Numbered from the stretch's first letter, positions 8,281-16,271 are shown. The stretch is 64,000 nt of DNA from Streptomyces sp. PCS3-D2 (GCF_000612545.2 NZ_CP097800.1:4154501-4218500); one strand, 5' to 3'. Translations and numbers: made by a program. The notes: generated from the letters alone by a model not told the origin.

Positions 8281-9147
8281 ATGAGCGGGAACACAGCCGA
8301 AGCACTCATGTACACCTGGTTCGCCCTGGTTCTCCTGTCCGCCGGCTACGTCGCCCACGACGCCTTCACCCGTAACCCCGAGCTCACGGTGATGAAGTGG
8401 GGCTGGGTGCTGGTGACCCTCTACATCGGCCCGGTGGGCGCCGCGCTCTACGTGCTGTCCTGCAAGGAACCGCGACCGTGGACCCACGAGCGGTTCGTGG
8501 CGCCGCTGTGGAAGCAGGCGCTCGGCTCCACGATCCACTGCGTGGCCGGCGACGCGACCGGCATCATGGTCGCGGCCGTCGTCGCCTCGCTGCTCGGCCT
8601 CCCGCCGTGGGCCGACGCCCTGCTTGAGTACGTGGTGGGCTTCGGCTTCGGGCTGCTCGTCTTCCAGGCCCTGTTCATGCGCGACATGCTCGGCGGCAGC
8701 TATCCGCGGGCCGTCCGGGCGACGGTGTACGCGGAGTGGCTCTCGATGAACTGCGTGATGGGCGCCATGGTCGCGGTGAACGTGATCGTGCGCAGCCACG
8801 TGCCGGGCGCGCAGGACGTCGGTGACGTGCGCTTCTGGGCGACGTTCTCGCTGTCGGTGCTGGCCGGCCTCGGCTTCGCGTACCCGGTCAACGTGTGGCT
8901 GGTCGCCAACCACCTCAAGCACGGGATGGGGACGGTACGGGCGCTCGGCGCCGGCGGCGAGCCGCTGCCGCAGCCGGCCGCGGAACGCCCCGACACGGCC
9001 ATGGACACGGCCATGGACATGGGCATGGACATGGCCATTCCGGAGGCCGGAGTGACGGCGGAGCAGAAGACGGCCATGGCGGTGCTGACGGTCCTCTTCC
9101 TCGCCGCCGGGACCCTGCTCGCCGCGATCTTCGGCCAGCTGGCCTGA
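8281..9147 (+). CDS. DUF4396 membrane protein with Met-rich loop
   Basis: A 288-residue integral membrane protein with about seven hydrophobic segments: MYTWFALVLLSAGYVAHDAF, WGWVLVTLYIGPVGAALYVL, HCVAGDATGIMVAAVVASLL, YVVGFGFGLLVFQALFM, WLSMNCVMGAMVAVNVIV, FWATFSLSVLAGLGFAYPVN and a C-terminal helix. The HCVAGDATGI motif and WLVANHLKHGMG match DUF4396. Before the last helix is a hydrophilic loop holding DTAMDTAMDMGMDMA, rich in Met and Asp, which could bind a soft metal. That idea is inference. ATG 8281 was chosen over a GTG at 8236; GTGGCGGG is the only weak upstream match to a ribosome site. Confidence 0.82.
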   Translation: MSGNTAEALMYTWFALVLLSAGYVAHDAFTRNPELTVMKWGWVLVTLYIGPVGAALYVLSCKEPRPWTHERFVAPLWKQALGSTIHCVAGDATGIMVAAVVASLLGLPPWADALLEYVVGFGFGLLVFQALFMRDMLGGSYPRAVRATVYAEWLSMNCVMGAMVAVNVIVRSHVPGAQDVGDVRFWATFSLSVLAGLGFAYPVNVWLVANHLKHGMGTVRALGAGGEPLPQPAAERPDTAMDTAMDMGMDMAIPEAGVTAEQKTAMAVLTVLFLAAGTLLAAIFGQLA

Positions 9148-9296
9148 TCCCACCGGCCCTGGCCGATGGCCCCTGCTCGTCCTGCACGGGCCCGCGGCCC
9201 CGGGCCCAGCCTGCGGCGAACGGGCCCGTGGCCCGCGCCCGGCTCGCAGCGGCGGGCTCCCGCCCGGCCGCCGGTGCCGAGCGGGCCCGCGGCCGG

Positions 9297-10694
9297 TCAG
9301 CGTGCTCCGGCCCGGCCCCGGCGGTCCGCCCGCGCCGGCCCCGAGGCGGGGAGCGGCTCGGCCGGAGCCGGTGCGGGGTCGGCGGGCGGTGCTTCCGGCG
9401 GGGCAGCGGGGGCGCCGCCGGCCGCTGCCGGGGCCGTCCCCCTGTCCTCCTCGGAGAGCCCTCGCATCAGCAGCCAGTAGCCGACCGCCGCCACCGTGCC
9501 GAGGGCGCCGGTGGCCGCCCAGAGCCAGTCCGCCCCCCACCGGTCGATCATGAAGCCGGCCATCAGCGGCGCGACCAGCGCGGCCACCGCCCAGGACATC
9601 GTGTAGACGCCCTGGTAGCGCCCGCGCCCGTGCACCGGCGAGAGCCGTACGACCAGGCTCATCTGGGTCGGCGAGTTGACGATCTCGGCGAGCGTCCAGA
9701 CGCACACCGTCAGCGCGTAGGCCCACACCGGTCCGGCGAAGGCCGTCAGCGCGAAGCCGTAGCCGGCCAGCAGTGCCGAGACCACCAGCAGCTTCTGCGG
9801 GTCGCGGTGCTCGATGAAGCGGGTGACGGGGATCTGCAGGACGACGATCAGGAAGCCGTTCACGGCGATCACGAGCCCGTAGTCCCAGGGCGAGAACCCG
9901 GCGGAGCCCATCGCGACGGGCAGGCCGACCGCCCCCTGCGTGAAGATCAGTGAGATCAGGAACGACAGTCCGACCACACCCATGAACCGCCCGTCCCGCA
10001 GCACGGTGCCGAGCCCGATCTCCGCTTCCGAGCCCCCCTTGTCCGAGGATCCGCCGGCTCCGGAGTCGCCGGACCCCGACCCGCCGGACCCGCCGCGCTC
10101 GGGCCGGGACTCGGGCAGCTTGGCGTACACCAGCACCGCGCAGGTCAGCGTGAGGGCCGCCTCGCCCAGGAAGCCGGCCAGGTAGCTGTACTCGGCGATC
10201 AGGCCGGCCGCGGTCGCACTGACGGCGAAGCCGAGGTTGATGGCCCAGTAGTTGAGCGCGAAGGCCCGTACGCGGTCCTCGGGGCGGACGATGTCGGCCA
10301 TCATCGCCGCGACCGCCGGGCGGGAGGCGTTCGAGGTCATGCCGACCAGCAGGGCCACCGCGGCAATGGCCGCCGGGTGTTCCATAAAGCCCAGCAGTGC
10401 CACCGAGAAGGCGGTCGAGGCCTGGGCCGCCAGCAGCGTGGGGCGCCGCCCCAGCCGGTCGGTCATCACGCCCGCGACGAGCGAGGAGATCACGCCGCCC
10501 AGCCCGTGGAGGGCGACCACGAGTCCCGCGAAGGAGGCCGAGTAGCCCCGGTCCAGGGTCAGGTACAAGGTCATGAAGGTGGCGACGAAGGCCCCGAGCC
10601 GGTTCACCAGGGTGCTCGTCCACAGCCACCAGAACGCCCGGGGCAGACCCGAGACGCTCTCCCGGGCGGCACGTCTCAGACGGGCAGCGGACAT
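9297..10694 (-). CDS. MFS transporter
   Basis: A 465-residue major-facilitator permease with twelve predicted membrane helices. The loop between helices 2 and 3 carries the family signature GVMTDRLGRRP. The second half repeats it weakly as VTRFIEHRDPQ. A Gly/Ser/Asp-rich stretch of about 30 residues fills the central cytoplasmic loop, and the C-terminus is Ala/Pro-rich. The sequence resembles drug-efflux MFS proteins, but the substrate cannot be read. ATG 10694 has GGGGGGA upstream. It diverges from gpmA over a palindrome-rich 152-base region. Confidence 0.9.
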   Translation of the reverse strand: MSAARLRRAARESVSGLPRAFWWLWTSTLVNRLGAFVATFMTLYLTLDRGYSASFAGLVVALHGLGGVISSLVAGVMTDRLGRRPTLLAAQASTAFSVALLGFMEHPAAIAAVALLVGMTSNASRPAVAAMMADIVRPEDRVRAFALNYWAINLGFAVSATAAGLIAEYSYLAGFLGEAALTLTCAVLVYAKLPESRPERGGSGGSGSGDSGAGGSSDKGGSEAEIGLGTVLRDGRFMGVVGLSFLISLIFTQGAVGLPVAMGSAGFSPWDYGLVIAVNGFLIVVLQIPVTRFIEHRDPQKLLVVSALLAGYGFALTAFAGPVWAYALTVCVWTLAEIVNSPTQMSLVVRLSPVHGRGRYQGVYTMSWAVAALVAPLMAGFMIDRWGADWLWAATGALGTVAAVGYWLLMRGLSEEDRGTAPAAAGGAPAAPPEAPPADPAPAPAEPLPASGPARADRRGRAGAR

Positions 10695-10767
10695 AAGGGA
10701 TCCCCCCGAGGGTGTAAGTGTCGCAATCGCGAGGTGCACGTTACGAGGGGGTGGGCTCCGGGCGCCA

Positions 10768-10790
10768 GTCAATTGACCCGCACCGTCAAT
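10768..10790. promoter_or_regulatory. Overlapping GTCAAT palindromes, MFS/gpmA region
   Basis: GTCAATTGAC (10768-10777) is a perfect palindrome, and ATTGAC-N7-GTCAAT (10772-10790) is a second dyad sharing an arm. They lie between the divergent MFS and gpmA starts, where an operator for the transporter would be expected. The binding protein is unknown. Confidence 0.4.
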
Positions 10791-10833
10791 CGGCGCCGCC
10801 GCGCACCGCGCGCGGGCGCGTGCGCGCGTCCAT

Positions 10834-10839
10834 TAGGCT
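10834..10839 (+). promoter_or_regulatory. -10 box for leaderless gpmA mRNA
   Basis: TAGGCT seven bases before ATG 10847, with no ribosome-binding site upstream of the start. It predicts transcription from the A of the start codon. Confidence 0.55.
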
Positions 10840-10846
10840 CGTACGC

Positions 10847-11605
10847 ATGGCCGACGCACCGTACAAGCTGATCCTCCTCCGCCACGGCGAGAGCGAATGG
10901 AACGCGAAGAACCTGTTCACCGGCTGGGTGGACGTCAACCTCACCGAGAAGGGCGAGAAGGAGGCGGTCCGCGGCGGTGAGCTGCTCAAGGACGCCGGCC
11001 TGCTGCCCGACGTGCTGCACACCTCCCTCCAGAAGCGCGCCATCCGCACCGCGCAGCTCGCGCTCGAGTCCGCGGACCGCCACTGGATCCCGGTGCACCG
11101 CTCCTGGCGCCTGAACGAGCGCCACTACGGCGCGCTGCAGGGCAAGGACAAGGCGCAGACCCTCGCGGAGTTCGGCGAGGAGCAGTTCATGCTGTGGCGC
11201 CGCTCCTACGACACCCCGCCGCCGGTGCTCGAGGACGGCACGGAGTTCTCGCAGTCCGAGGACCCGCGCTACGCGTCGATCCCGAACGAGCTGCGTCCGC
11301 GCACCGAGTGCCTCAAGGACGTCGTCGAGCGCATGCTGCCGTACTGGTACGACGGCATCGTCCCGGACCTCCTGGCGGGCCGCACGGTCCTGGTGGCCGC
11401 GCACGGCAACTCCCTGCGCGGTCTGGTCAAGCACCTCGACAGCATCTCGGACGAGGACATCACCGGCCTGAACATCCCCACCGGCATCCCGCTCGTCTAC
11501 GAGCTGGACGCGGACTTCAAGCCCCTCAACCCGGGCGGCACCTACCTGGACCCGGCTGCTGCCGCGGCCGCCATCGAGGCCGTCAAGAACCAGGGCAAGA
11601 AGTAG
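10847..11605 (+). CDS. gpmA: 2,3-bisphosphoglycerate-dependent phosphoglycerate mutase
   Basis: A glycolytic enzyme interconverting 3- and 2-phosphoglycerate in the cytoplasm. The 252-residue protein has the histidine-phosphatase signature [12 protein letters not shown] (catalytic His near residue 11), then [26 protein letters not shown] and the second His in [17 protein letters not shown]. Length and motifs are typical of bacterial dPGM. It is monocistronic: a strong hairpin follows at 11622. Confidence 0.97.
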   Translation: MADAPYKLILLRHGESEWNAKNLFTGWVDVNLTEKGEKEAVRGGELLKDAGLLPDVLHTSLQKRAIRTAQLALESADRHWIPVHRSWRLNERHYGALQGKDKAQTLAEFGEEQFMLWRRSYDTPPPVLEDGTEFSQSEDPRYASIPNELRPRTECLKDVVERMLPYWYDGIVPDLLAGRTVLVAAHGNSLRGLVKHLDSISDEDITGLNIPTGIPLVYELDADFKPLNPGGTYLDPAAAAAAIEAVKNQGKK

Positions 11606-11621
11606 CCCTCACGCACGCAAC

Positions 11622-11658
11622 AGCCCCCTACCTGCTGCTTCCCAGCGGGTAGGGGGCT
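11622..11658. terminator. Terminator after gpmA
   Basis: An 11-base-pair perfect stem (AGCCCCCTACC with its complement at 11648-11658), followed by TC. It lies 16 bases after the gpmA stop codon. Confidence 0.85.
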
Positions 11659-11746
11659 TCTCGCCGTCGTGGGGCCGTCCGGCGCGTCGCCGTACAGGCC
11701 GTCCCTGCGGATACGGGCCTTCCCTGCGGAAAGGCCGCTTCCCGGA

Positions 11747-12343
11747 TCAGTCCGGGGCGGGCGCCGCGGATCTCTGCCACTCGGCGCCGATCGAGCGGAT
11801 GAGGGCCGGGTAGACGCCCAGGTGACGGAAGGGCTTGATGGTCAGCATGTAGGCCGCGCCCAGCAGCCCGTTGGGCTTGACCAGGACGGCCATCTGGCCG
11901 CGGTGACCGCCGTTGCCGTCCGGGACCCAGCCGATGTGCATCACCCCGTGCATCGTCTTGTTGGCCGTCTCCGCCGCCCACTCGTCGTGTGTCTGGTAGA
12001 CGGAGGTGAAGGGGAGCGAGGGGACGTCCGGTCCGCGCTCGCCCTCCCTGAGGTCCGCCGGCAGCCGGTCGCGCAGCGTCGGCACCCGGGAGCGGAGGCC
12101 GTCGGCCGGCGCGTCCCAGCCGAGCAGCGCCCCGAGCTTCCACCGGATCGCGAAGAGGGCGCGCCCCGCGCGGGAGGGGACGGGGTGCCCCGCGCCCTGC
12201 CGGGTGAACTGGCGCACCAGTCGCGCGAGGTCGTCCGGGCCGCCCGGCGTCGGCAGCGCCCACACGTCCTCGACCCGGAAGTCGCCGGTGATCTCGTGGA
12301 TCCGCCAGGGTCGGGAGGTGTGGGCGGTGCGGGGGAGTCTCAT
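11747..12343 (-). CDS. DUF2867 family protein
   Basis: A 198-residue soluble protein. The segments RPWRIHEITGDFRVEDVWAL, LGALLGWD, then FTSVYQTHDEWAAETANKTM and VMHIGWVP match DUF2867, which is often encoded beside or fused to NAD-dependent epimerases. Its reaction is unknown. It diverges from a TetR regulator over 91 bases that hold two perfect inverted repeats, so it is probably the main target of that regulator. ATG 12343 has AAGGGG seven bases upstream; this ribosome site overlaps the nearer operator. Confidence 0.82.
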   Translation of the reverse strand: MRLPRTAHTSRPWRIHEITGDFRVEDVWALPTPGGPDDLARLVRQFTRQGAGHPVPSRAGRALFAIRWKLGALLGWDAPADGLRSRVPTLRDRLPADLREGERGPDVPSLPFTSVYQTHDEWAAETANKTMHGVMHIGWVPDGNGGHRGQMAVLVKPNGLLGAAYMLTIKPFRHLGVYPALIRSIGAEWQRSAAPAPD

Positions 12344-12355
12344 GAGCAAGCCCCT

Positions 12356-12375
12356 TCTATACGATGCCGTATAGA
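12356..12375. promoter_or_regulatory. TetR operator 1 (proximal to DUF2867 gene)
   Basis: Perfect dyad TCTATACG-N4-CGTATAGA, starting 13 bases before ATG 12343. Its core (CTATACG / CGTATAG) is the same as in operator 2. Confidence 0.7.
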
Positions 12376-12387
12376 TCGAGGTTAGCA

Positions 12388-12415
12388 CCCTTCTATACGG
12401 CACCGTATAGAAGGG
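12388..12415. promoter_or_regulatory. TetR operator 2 (28-base perfect palindrome)
   Basis: A perfect 28-base inverted repeat built on TTCTATACGG and its complement, 19 bases before the TetR start. The centres of the two operators are 36 bases apart. Their shared core in the intergenic region is the classic sign of an autoregulated, divergent TetR system. Confidence 0.75.
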
Positions 12416-12434
12416 GTGGCGAGGAGGGACCGGC

Positions 12435-12995
12435 ATGGGTGCGACCCGCACACCGCGCGGCAAGTGGATCGAGGAGGGGCTGCGGGCGCTGGCCGCCGGC
12501 GGCCCGGAGGCCGTCCGCGTCGAGGTGCTCGCGCAGGCGCTCGGCGTCAGCAAGGGCGGCTTCTACGGGTACTTCGGCAGCCGGGGCGCGCTGCTCACCG
12601 AGATGCTCGACACCTGGGAGCGCGAGGTCACCGAGGCGGTGATCGAGCTGGTCGAGAGCGGCGGGGGAGACGCCAGGGCCAGGCTGGACCGGCTGTTCAC
12701 GATCGTCGCCTCCTACGAGGAGGGGCCGGTGGTCGGCGTCGACGCCGACCTGGCGATCCGCGACTGGGCCCGGCGCGACGAGGCCGTCGCCGAGCGGCTG
12801 CGCCGCGCGGACAGCCGGCGTATGGAGTACTTGCGCTCGCTGTTCCGCGCGTTCTGCGCCGACGAGGACGACGTCGAAGTCCGCTCCCTGATCACCTTCT
12901 CCCTGCGGATCGGCTCCCACTTCATCGCCGCCGACCACGGCGGCCGCAGCCGCGCGGAGGTCATGGCGCTGACCCGGAAGTGGCTCCTGCGCTAG
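12435..12995 (+). CDS. TetR family transcriptional regulator
   Basis: A 186-residue repressor-type protein. The N-terminal helix-turn-helix reads KWIEEGLRALAAGGPEAVRV, then VLAQALGVSKGGFYGYFGSR, the canonical TetR recognition helix. The C-terminal ligand domain contains YEEGPVVGVDADLAIRDWAR and ends at RKWLLR. GAGGAGGG precedes the ATG. It probably represses itself and the divergent DUF2867 gene through the dyads at 12356 and 12388. The inducer is unknown. The stop codon TAG is the first triplet of a dispersed repeat (12993). Confidence 0.93.
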   Translation: MGATRTPRGKWIEEGLRALAAGGPEAVRVEVLAQALGVSKGGFYGYFGSRGALLTEMLDTWEREVTEAVIELVESGGGDARARLDRLFTIVASYEEGPVVGVDADLAIRDWARRDEAVAERLRRADSRRMEYLRSLFRAFCADEDDVEVRSLITFSLRIGSHFIAADHGGRSRAEVMALTRKWLLR

Positions 12996-13013
12996 GGCCT
13001 GCCCGGCGGATCG
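12993..13013 (+). repeat. Dispersed 21-base element, copy 1
   Basis: TAGGGCCTGCCCGGCGGATCG. It matches 20 of 21 bases with a second copy at 55921. In both places the first three bases are the stop codon of the upstream gene. Confidence 0.75.
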
Positions 13014-13054
13014 GGGGCGGCCGGGCCCGGCGGTGCCGCCCGGAGGCGCGAAAA

Positions 13055-13096
13055 AAGGCCCCCCGTCCGCGGAATGTCCACGGGCAGGGGGCCCTT
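13055..13096. terminator. Imperfect hairpin between TetR gene and small Cys-rich gene
   Basis: AAGGCCCCCC pairs imperfectly with GGGGGCCCTT (13055-13064 with 13087-13096), and the inner arms GTCCGCGG/CCACGG also partly pair. It is preceded by AAAAAA and lies between two convergent genes, so it can serve both. Confidence 0.5.
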
Positions 13097-13122
13097 GCGC
13101 GTGCCGGACCGGGTGGGCCCGG

Positions 13123-13272
13123 TCAGCCACCGCACTGGCAGGGGGCGCCGGACTGGCAGCCGCAGCCGCAGCCGGAGCCGCAGCCACAGGCCGCGAGCAG
13201 CGGGAGCCGGAGCGGCTCGGGCCTCGGCGGCTGCTCCTGCTCCGGGGTGATGGGGACGGGGGAATCGGGCAT
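13123..13272 (-). CDS. 49-residue cysteine-rich protein
   Basis: A small open reading frame with a near-ideal ribosome site (GAGGAGG six bases before ATG 13272). The first 30 residues are MPDSPVPITPEQEQPPRPEP and then a short Leu/Pro stretch. The last 20 contain seven cysteines in CGCGSGCGCGCQSGAPCQCG, mostly as Cys-Gly-Cys. There is no signal peptide. It could chelate a metal in the manner of metallothioneins or be a precursor peptide. Neither is shown. It lies 167 bases downstream of phoU on the same strand and ends at a bidirectional hairpin. Confidence 0.65.
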   Translation of the reverse strand: MPDSPVPITPEQEQPPRPEPLRLPLLAACGCGSGCGCGCQSGAPCQCGG

Positions 13273-13438
13273 GGTTCCTCCTCGGCGAGGCGGCGCCCCG
13301 CGGCATGCGGGACTCGTACGACTGACCGCACTCGCCCTCATTCATGCCCAGCTCTACCGGCGCGTCAACGGCGCACGGGGGCTCGAAGTGGCTCGGCGCC
13401 GTCGCACACCGCCGCACACCAGGGCGCCGTGCCGGGCT

Positions 13439-14116
13439 TCAGACGCCCTCGACCTGGGTCGGCTGCTGGAGCTCGTCGGCGTGCTCGCCCGTCACCAGGT
13501 AGACCACCCGCTTGGCGACCGACACCGCGTGGTCGGCGAAGCGCTCGTAGTAGCGGCCGAGCAGCGTCACGTCCACCGCCGTCTCGATGCCGTGCTTCCA
13601 GCGGTCGTCCATCAGGTGCTGGAACAGCGTGCGGTGCAGCTGGTCCATCTCGTCGTCGTCCTGTTCCAGCTGGAGCGCCAGGTCGACGTCCTTCGTGATG
13701 ATGACCTCGGCCGCCTTCGCCATCAGGCGCTGCGCCAGCTGCCCCATCTCCAGGATCGTGGCGTGCAGGTCCCGCGGGACGGCGCGGTCCGGGAAGCGCA
13801 GCCGGGCGAGCTTCGCCACGTGCTGGGCCAGGTCGCCGCTGCGTTCCAGGTCGGCGCTCATCCGCAGCGAGGTCACGACGATCCGCAGGTCCGTGGCGAC
13901 GGGCTGCTGGCGGGCCAGCAGGGCGATGGCGCGGGCCTCCAGGTCGTGCTGGAGGTCGTCGACCTTCTGGTCCGCCGCGATGACGCTCTCGGCGAGCTTG
14001 AGGTCGGCGTCGAGCATGGACGTCGTGGCACGTCCGATCGCGGAACCGACGAGCCGGGCCATCTCGACCAGGCCCTCCCCGATCGAGTCCAGTTCCTCGT
14101 GGTACGCGTCGCGCAT
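13439..14116 (-). CDS. phoU: PhoU, phosphate-signalling regulator
   Basis: A 225-residue protein made of two tandem three-helix PhoU repeats. The repeats hold the metal-cluster motifs of the family: ESVIAADQKVDDLQHDLEAR near residue 50, and GRYYERFADHAVSVAKRVVY near 190. PhoU restrains the Pho response by linking the Pst transporter to the PhoR kinase; no pst genes lie in this window. It is divergent from phoR-phoP, with a PHO-box-like site between them on its strand. GAGAGGG lies upstream of ATG 14116. Confidence 0.95.
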   Translation of the reverse strand: MRDAYHEELDSIGEGLVEMARLVGSAIGRATTSMLDADLKLAESVIAADQKVDDLQHDLEARAIALLARQQPVATDLRIVVTSLRMSADLERSGDLAQHVAKLARLRFPDRAVPRDLHATILEMGQLAQRLMAKAAEVIITKDVDLALQLEQDDDEMDQLHRTLFQHLMDDRWKHGIETAVDVTLLGRYYERFADHAVSVAKRVVYLVTGEHADELQQPTQVEGV

Positions 14117-14225
14117 GTCTCGTGTCCCTCTCTCGACCTGTTACTGCGGTGATGCCCGGGGCGGGCCGGGGCGGCCTGCTGCCCACGGTGACACGGTGGG
14201 CCGCAAACGCGTCCGACTCCGGCAC

Positions 14226-14258
14226 CGCAAGTGAATCAGCCCGGTCGCCAGGGTGAAC
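14226..14258 (-). promoter_or_regulatory. PHO-box-like direct repeats (PhoP site)
   Basis: Reading the minus strand from 14258, three 11-base units run head to tail: GTTCACCCTGG, CGACCGGGCTG, ATTCACTTGCG. Units 1 and 3 match the Streptomyces PHO-box unit (GTTCACC); the middle one is weak. The site is about 110 bases before phoU and 74 before phoR. This fits known PhoP control of this divergent region in Streptomyces. Confidence 0.55.
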
Positions 14259-14319
14259 TCTGGGCGACGACTGTTCGAGGCGCCACCCGAACGGCTGTGG
14301 AAGTCTCGTCGCGCCTGCT

Positions 14320-14325
14320 TAACCT
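14320..14325 (+). promoter_or_regulatory. -10 box for leaderless phoR mRNA
   Basis: TAACCT six bases before ATG 14332. There is no purine-rich ribosome site between. Confidence 0.5.
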
Positions 14326-14331
14326 GGATCC

Positions 14332-15531
14332 ATGGACGTGAACGCGGCGGTCGCCGCAGCTGCAGCGATCGCCGGTCTGTGCACCGGCGTCATCGCGATG
14401 CTGGCGTTCCGCTGGAGCGAGCGCGACCAGGCCCGCCCCACCCGGAGCTCCATGCGCCCCGACATCAATGCGGTGCTCCCGCCCGGTGTGGACACCGTCC
14501 TGTCGGTGCTCCGCTCCTCCGCCGTGGTGCTCGACGAGGGAGACGCCGTCGTCAAGGCCTCGTCCGCCGCCTACGCCCTCGGGCTCGTGCGCGGCGGCAA
14601 GCTTGCCGTGGAGCCGATGCTCCACATGGCCCGTGACACCCGTCGCGACGGGGAGATACGCCAGGTCGAGCTGGACCTGCCACGCCGCGGTACCGGTCGG
14701 GGCGAGGCCCTCGCGGTGTCGGCGCGCGTCGCCCCGCTCGGCTCCCGCCTGGTGCTGCTCCTGGTCGAGGACCTCACCGAGGCCCGCCGCATCGAGGCCG
14801 TCCGCCGTGACTTCGTGGCCAACGTGTCCCACGAGCTGAAGACCCCGGTCGGGGCGATCTCCCTGCTGTCCGAGGCCGTCATGGACGCCGCGGACGACCC
14901 CGAGGCGGTCAGCCGCTTCGCCGGCCGCATGCAGATCGAGTCGACCCGGCTGATCAGCCTGGTGCAGGAGCTCATCGACCTGTCCCGGGTGCAGAACGAC
15001 GACCCGCTGGAGGACGCCGAGCCCGTCCGCGTGGACACGCTGGTCGCCGAGGCCATCGACCGCTGCCGCCATACGGCGTCGTCCAAGCAGATCACCATGG
15101 CCGCGGGCGGCACCGCCGACCTGCGCGTCTGGGGCCACCGGGGGCAGCTCGCCGCCGCCCTCGGCAACCTGGTCGAGAACGCCGTCAACTACAGCCCCGC
15201 CCGTACCCGCGTCGGCATAGCCGCACGCAGGGTCACGGCCCCCGGAGGAGACCTGATCGAGATCGCCGTGACCGACCAGGGCATCGGCATCCCGGAGAAG
15301 GACCGCGAGCGGATCTTCGAGCGCTTCTACCGCGTGGACCCGGCCCGCTCCCGCGCCACGGGAGGCACCGGCCTCGGCCTTGCGATCGTGAAGCACGTGG
15401 CCGCCTCGCACGGCGGGGAGGTGTCGGTGTGGAGCTCGGAGGGCCAGGGCTCCACCTTCACCCTGCGGCTCCCCGAAGCGGCCGCGTCGTCCCCGGCGGC
15501 CGCGCCCCGCACCCACCCGACCCCAGCCTGA
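14332..15531 (+). CDS. phoR: PhoR sensor histidine kinase
   Basis: The 399-residue sensor of the PhoR-PhoP system that switches on phosphate-starvation genes. One N-terminal membrane helix (about residues 4-27, AAVAAAAAIAGLCTGVIAML) is followed by a cytoplasmic PAS-like region. Then comes the dimerisation/phospho-acceptor helix with His in RRDFVANVSHELKTPVGAIS (about 170). The ATP-binding domain has NLVENAVNYSP (N box), TDQGIGIPEKD (G1), ERFYRVD (F) and GGTGLGLAIVKH (G2). This SenX3-like layout without a large extracellular loop is typical. phoP follows 41 bases later. Confidence 0.95.
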   Translation: MDVNAAVAAAAAIAGLCTGVIAMLAFRWSERDQARPTRSSMRPDINAVLPPGVDTVLSVLRSSAVVLDEGDAVVKASSAAYALGLVRGGKLAVEPMLHMARDTRRDGEIRQVELDLPRRGTGRGEALAVSARVAPLGSRLVLLLVEDLTEARRIEAVRRDFVANVSHELKTPVGAISLLSEAVMDAADDPEAVSRFAGRMQIESTRLISLVQELIDLSRVQNDDPLEDAEPVRVDTLVAEAIDRCRHTASSKQITMAAGGTADLRVWGHRGQLAAALGNLVENAVNYSPARTRVGIAARRVTAPGGDLIEIAVTDQGIGIPEKDRERIFERFYRVDPARSRATGGTGLGLAIVKHVAASHGGEVSVWSSEGQGSTFTLRLPEAAASSPAAAPRTHPTPA

Positions 15532-15572
15532 ACCACTTCCGCTCCAGCCATCCCTGCCCCGGAGGTCCTTCC

Positions 15573-16253
15573 GTGACCCGAGTGCTCGTCGTCGAGGATG
15601 AGGAATCCTTCAGCGACGCCCTGTCCTACATGCTCCGCAAGGAGGGCTTCGAGGTCGCCATCGCGGCGACCGGCCCCGACGGGCTCGACGAGTTCGAGCG
15701 CAACGGCGCCGACCTCGTCCTCCTCGACCTGATGCTCCCCGGTCTGCCCGGCACCGAGGTGTGCCGGCAACTGCGCGGCCGCTCCAACGTGCCCGTGATC
15801 ATGGTGACCGCCAAGGACAGCGAGATCGACAAGGTCGTCGGGCTGGAGATAGGAGCGGACGACTACGTCACCAAGCCCTTCTCCTCGCGGGAGCTGGTCG
15901 CCCGCATCCGCGCGGTCCTGCGCCGCCGCGGCGAGCCGGAGGAGGTCACCCCGGCGGCCCTGGAGGCCGGCCCGGTACGGATGGACGTCGACCGCCACGT
16001 GGTCACCGTCGCCGGCGGCAAGGTGGACCTCCCGCTGAAGGAGTTCGACCTGCTGGAGATGCTGCTGCGCAACGCGGGCCGCGTGCTGACCCGCATGCAG
16101 CTGATCGACCGGGTCTGGGGCGCCGACTACGTGGGCGACACCAAGACCCTCGACGTCCACGTCAAGCGCCTGCGCGCCAAGATCGAGCCGGACCCGGGAG
16201 CCCCGCGCTACCTGGTCACGGTCCGCGGCCTCGGCTACAAGTTCGAGCCGTAG
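15573..16253 (+). CDS. phoP: PhoP response regulator
   Basis: A 226-residue OmpR-family regulator. Receiver at 1-120: VLVVEDEESF acidic pair, LVLLDLMLPGLPGTE with the phosphorylated Asp near residue 50, switch residue in VIMVTAKDS and Lys in DDYVTKPFSSREL. DNA-binding winged helix at 130-226: VDLPLKEFDLLEMLLRNAGR, then DTKTLDVHVKRLRAKIE and YLVTVRGLGYKFEP. GTG 15573 has CGGAGG seven bases upstream. It binds PHO boxes, including probably the one at 14226. Confidence 0.96.
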   Translation: MTRVLVVEDEESFSDALSYMLRKEGFEVAIAATGPDGLDEFERNGADLVLLDLMLPGLPGTEVCRQLRGRSNVPVIMVTAKDSEIDKVVGLEIGADDYVTKPFSSRELVARIRAVLRRRGEPEEVTPAALEAGPVRMDVDRHVVTVAGGKVDLPLKEFDLLEMLLRNAGRVLTRMQLIDRVWGADYVGDTKTLDVHVKRLRAKIEPDPGAPRYLVTVRGLGYKFEP

Positions 16254-16271
16254 GACGCCCCGCACGGAAAC

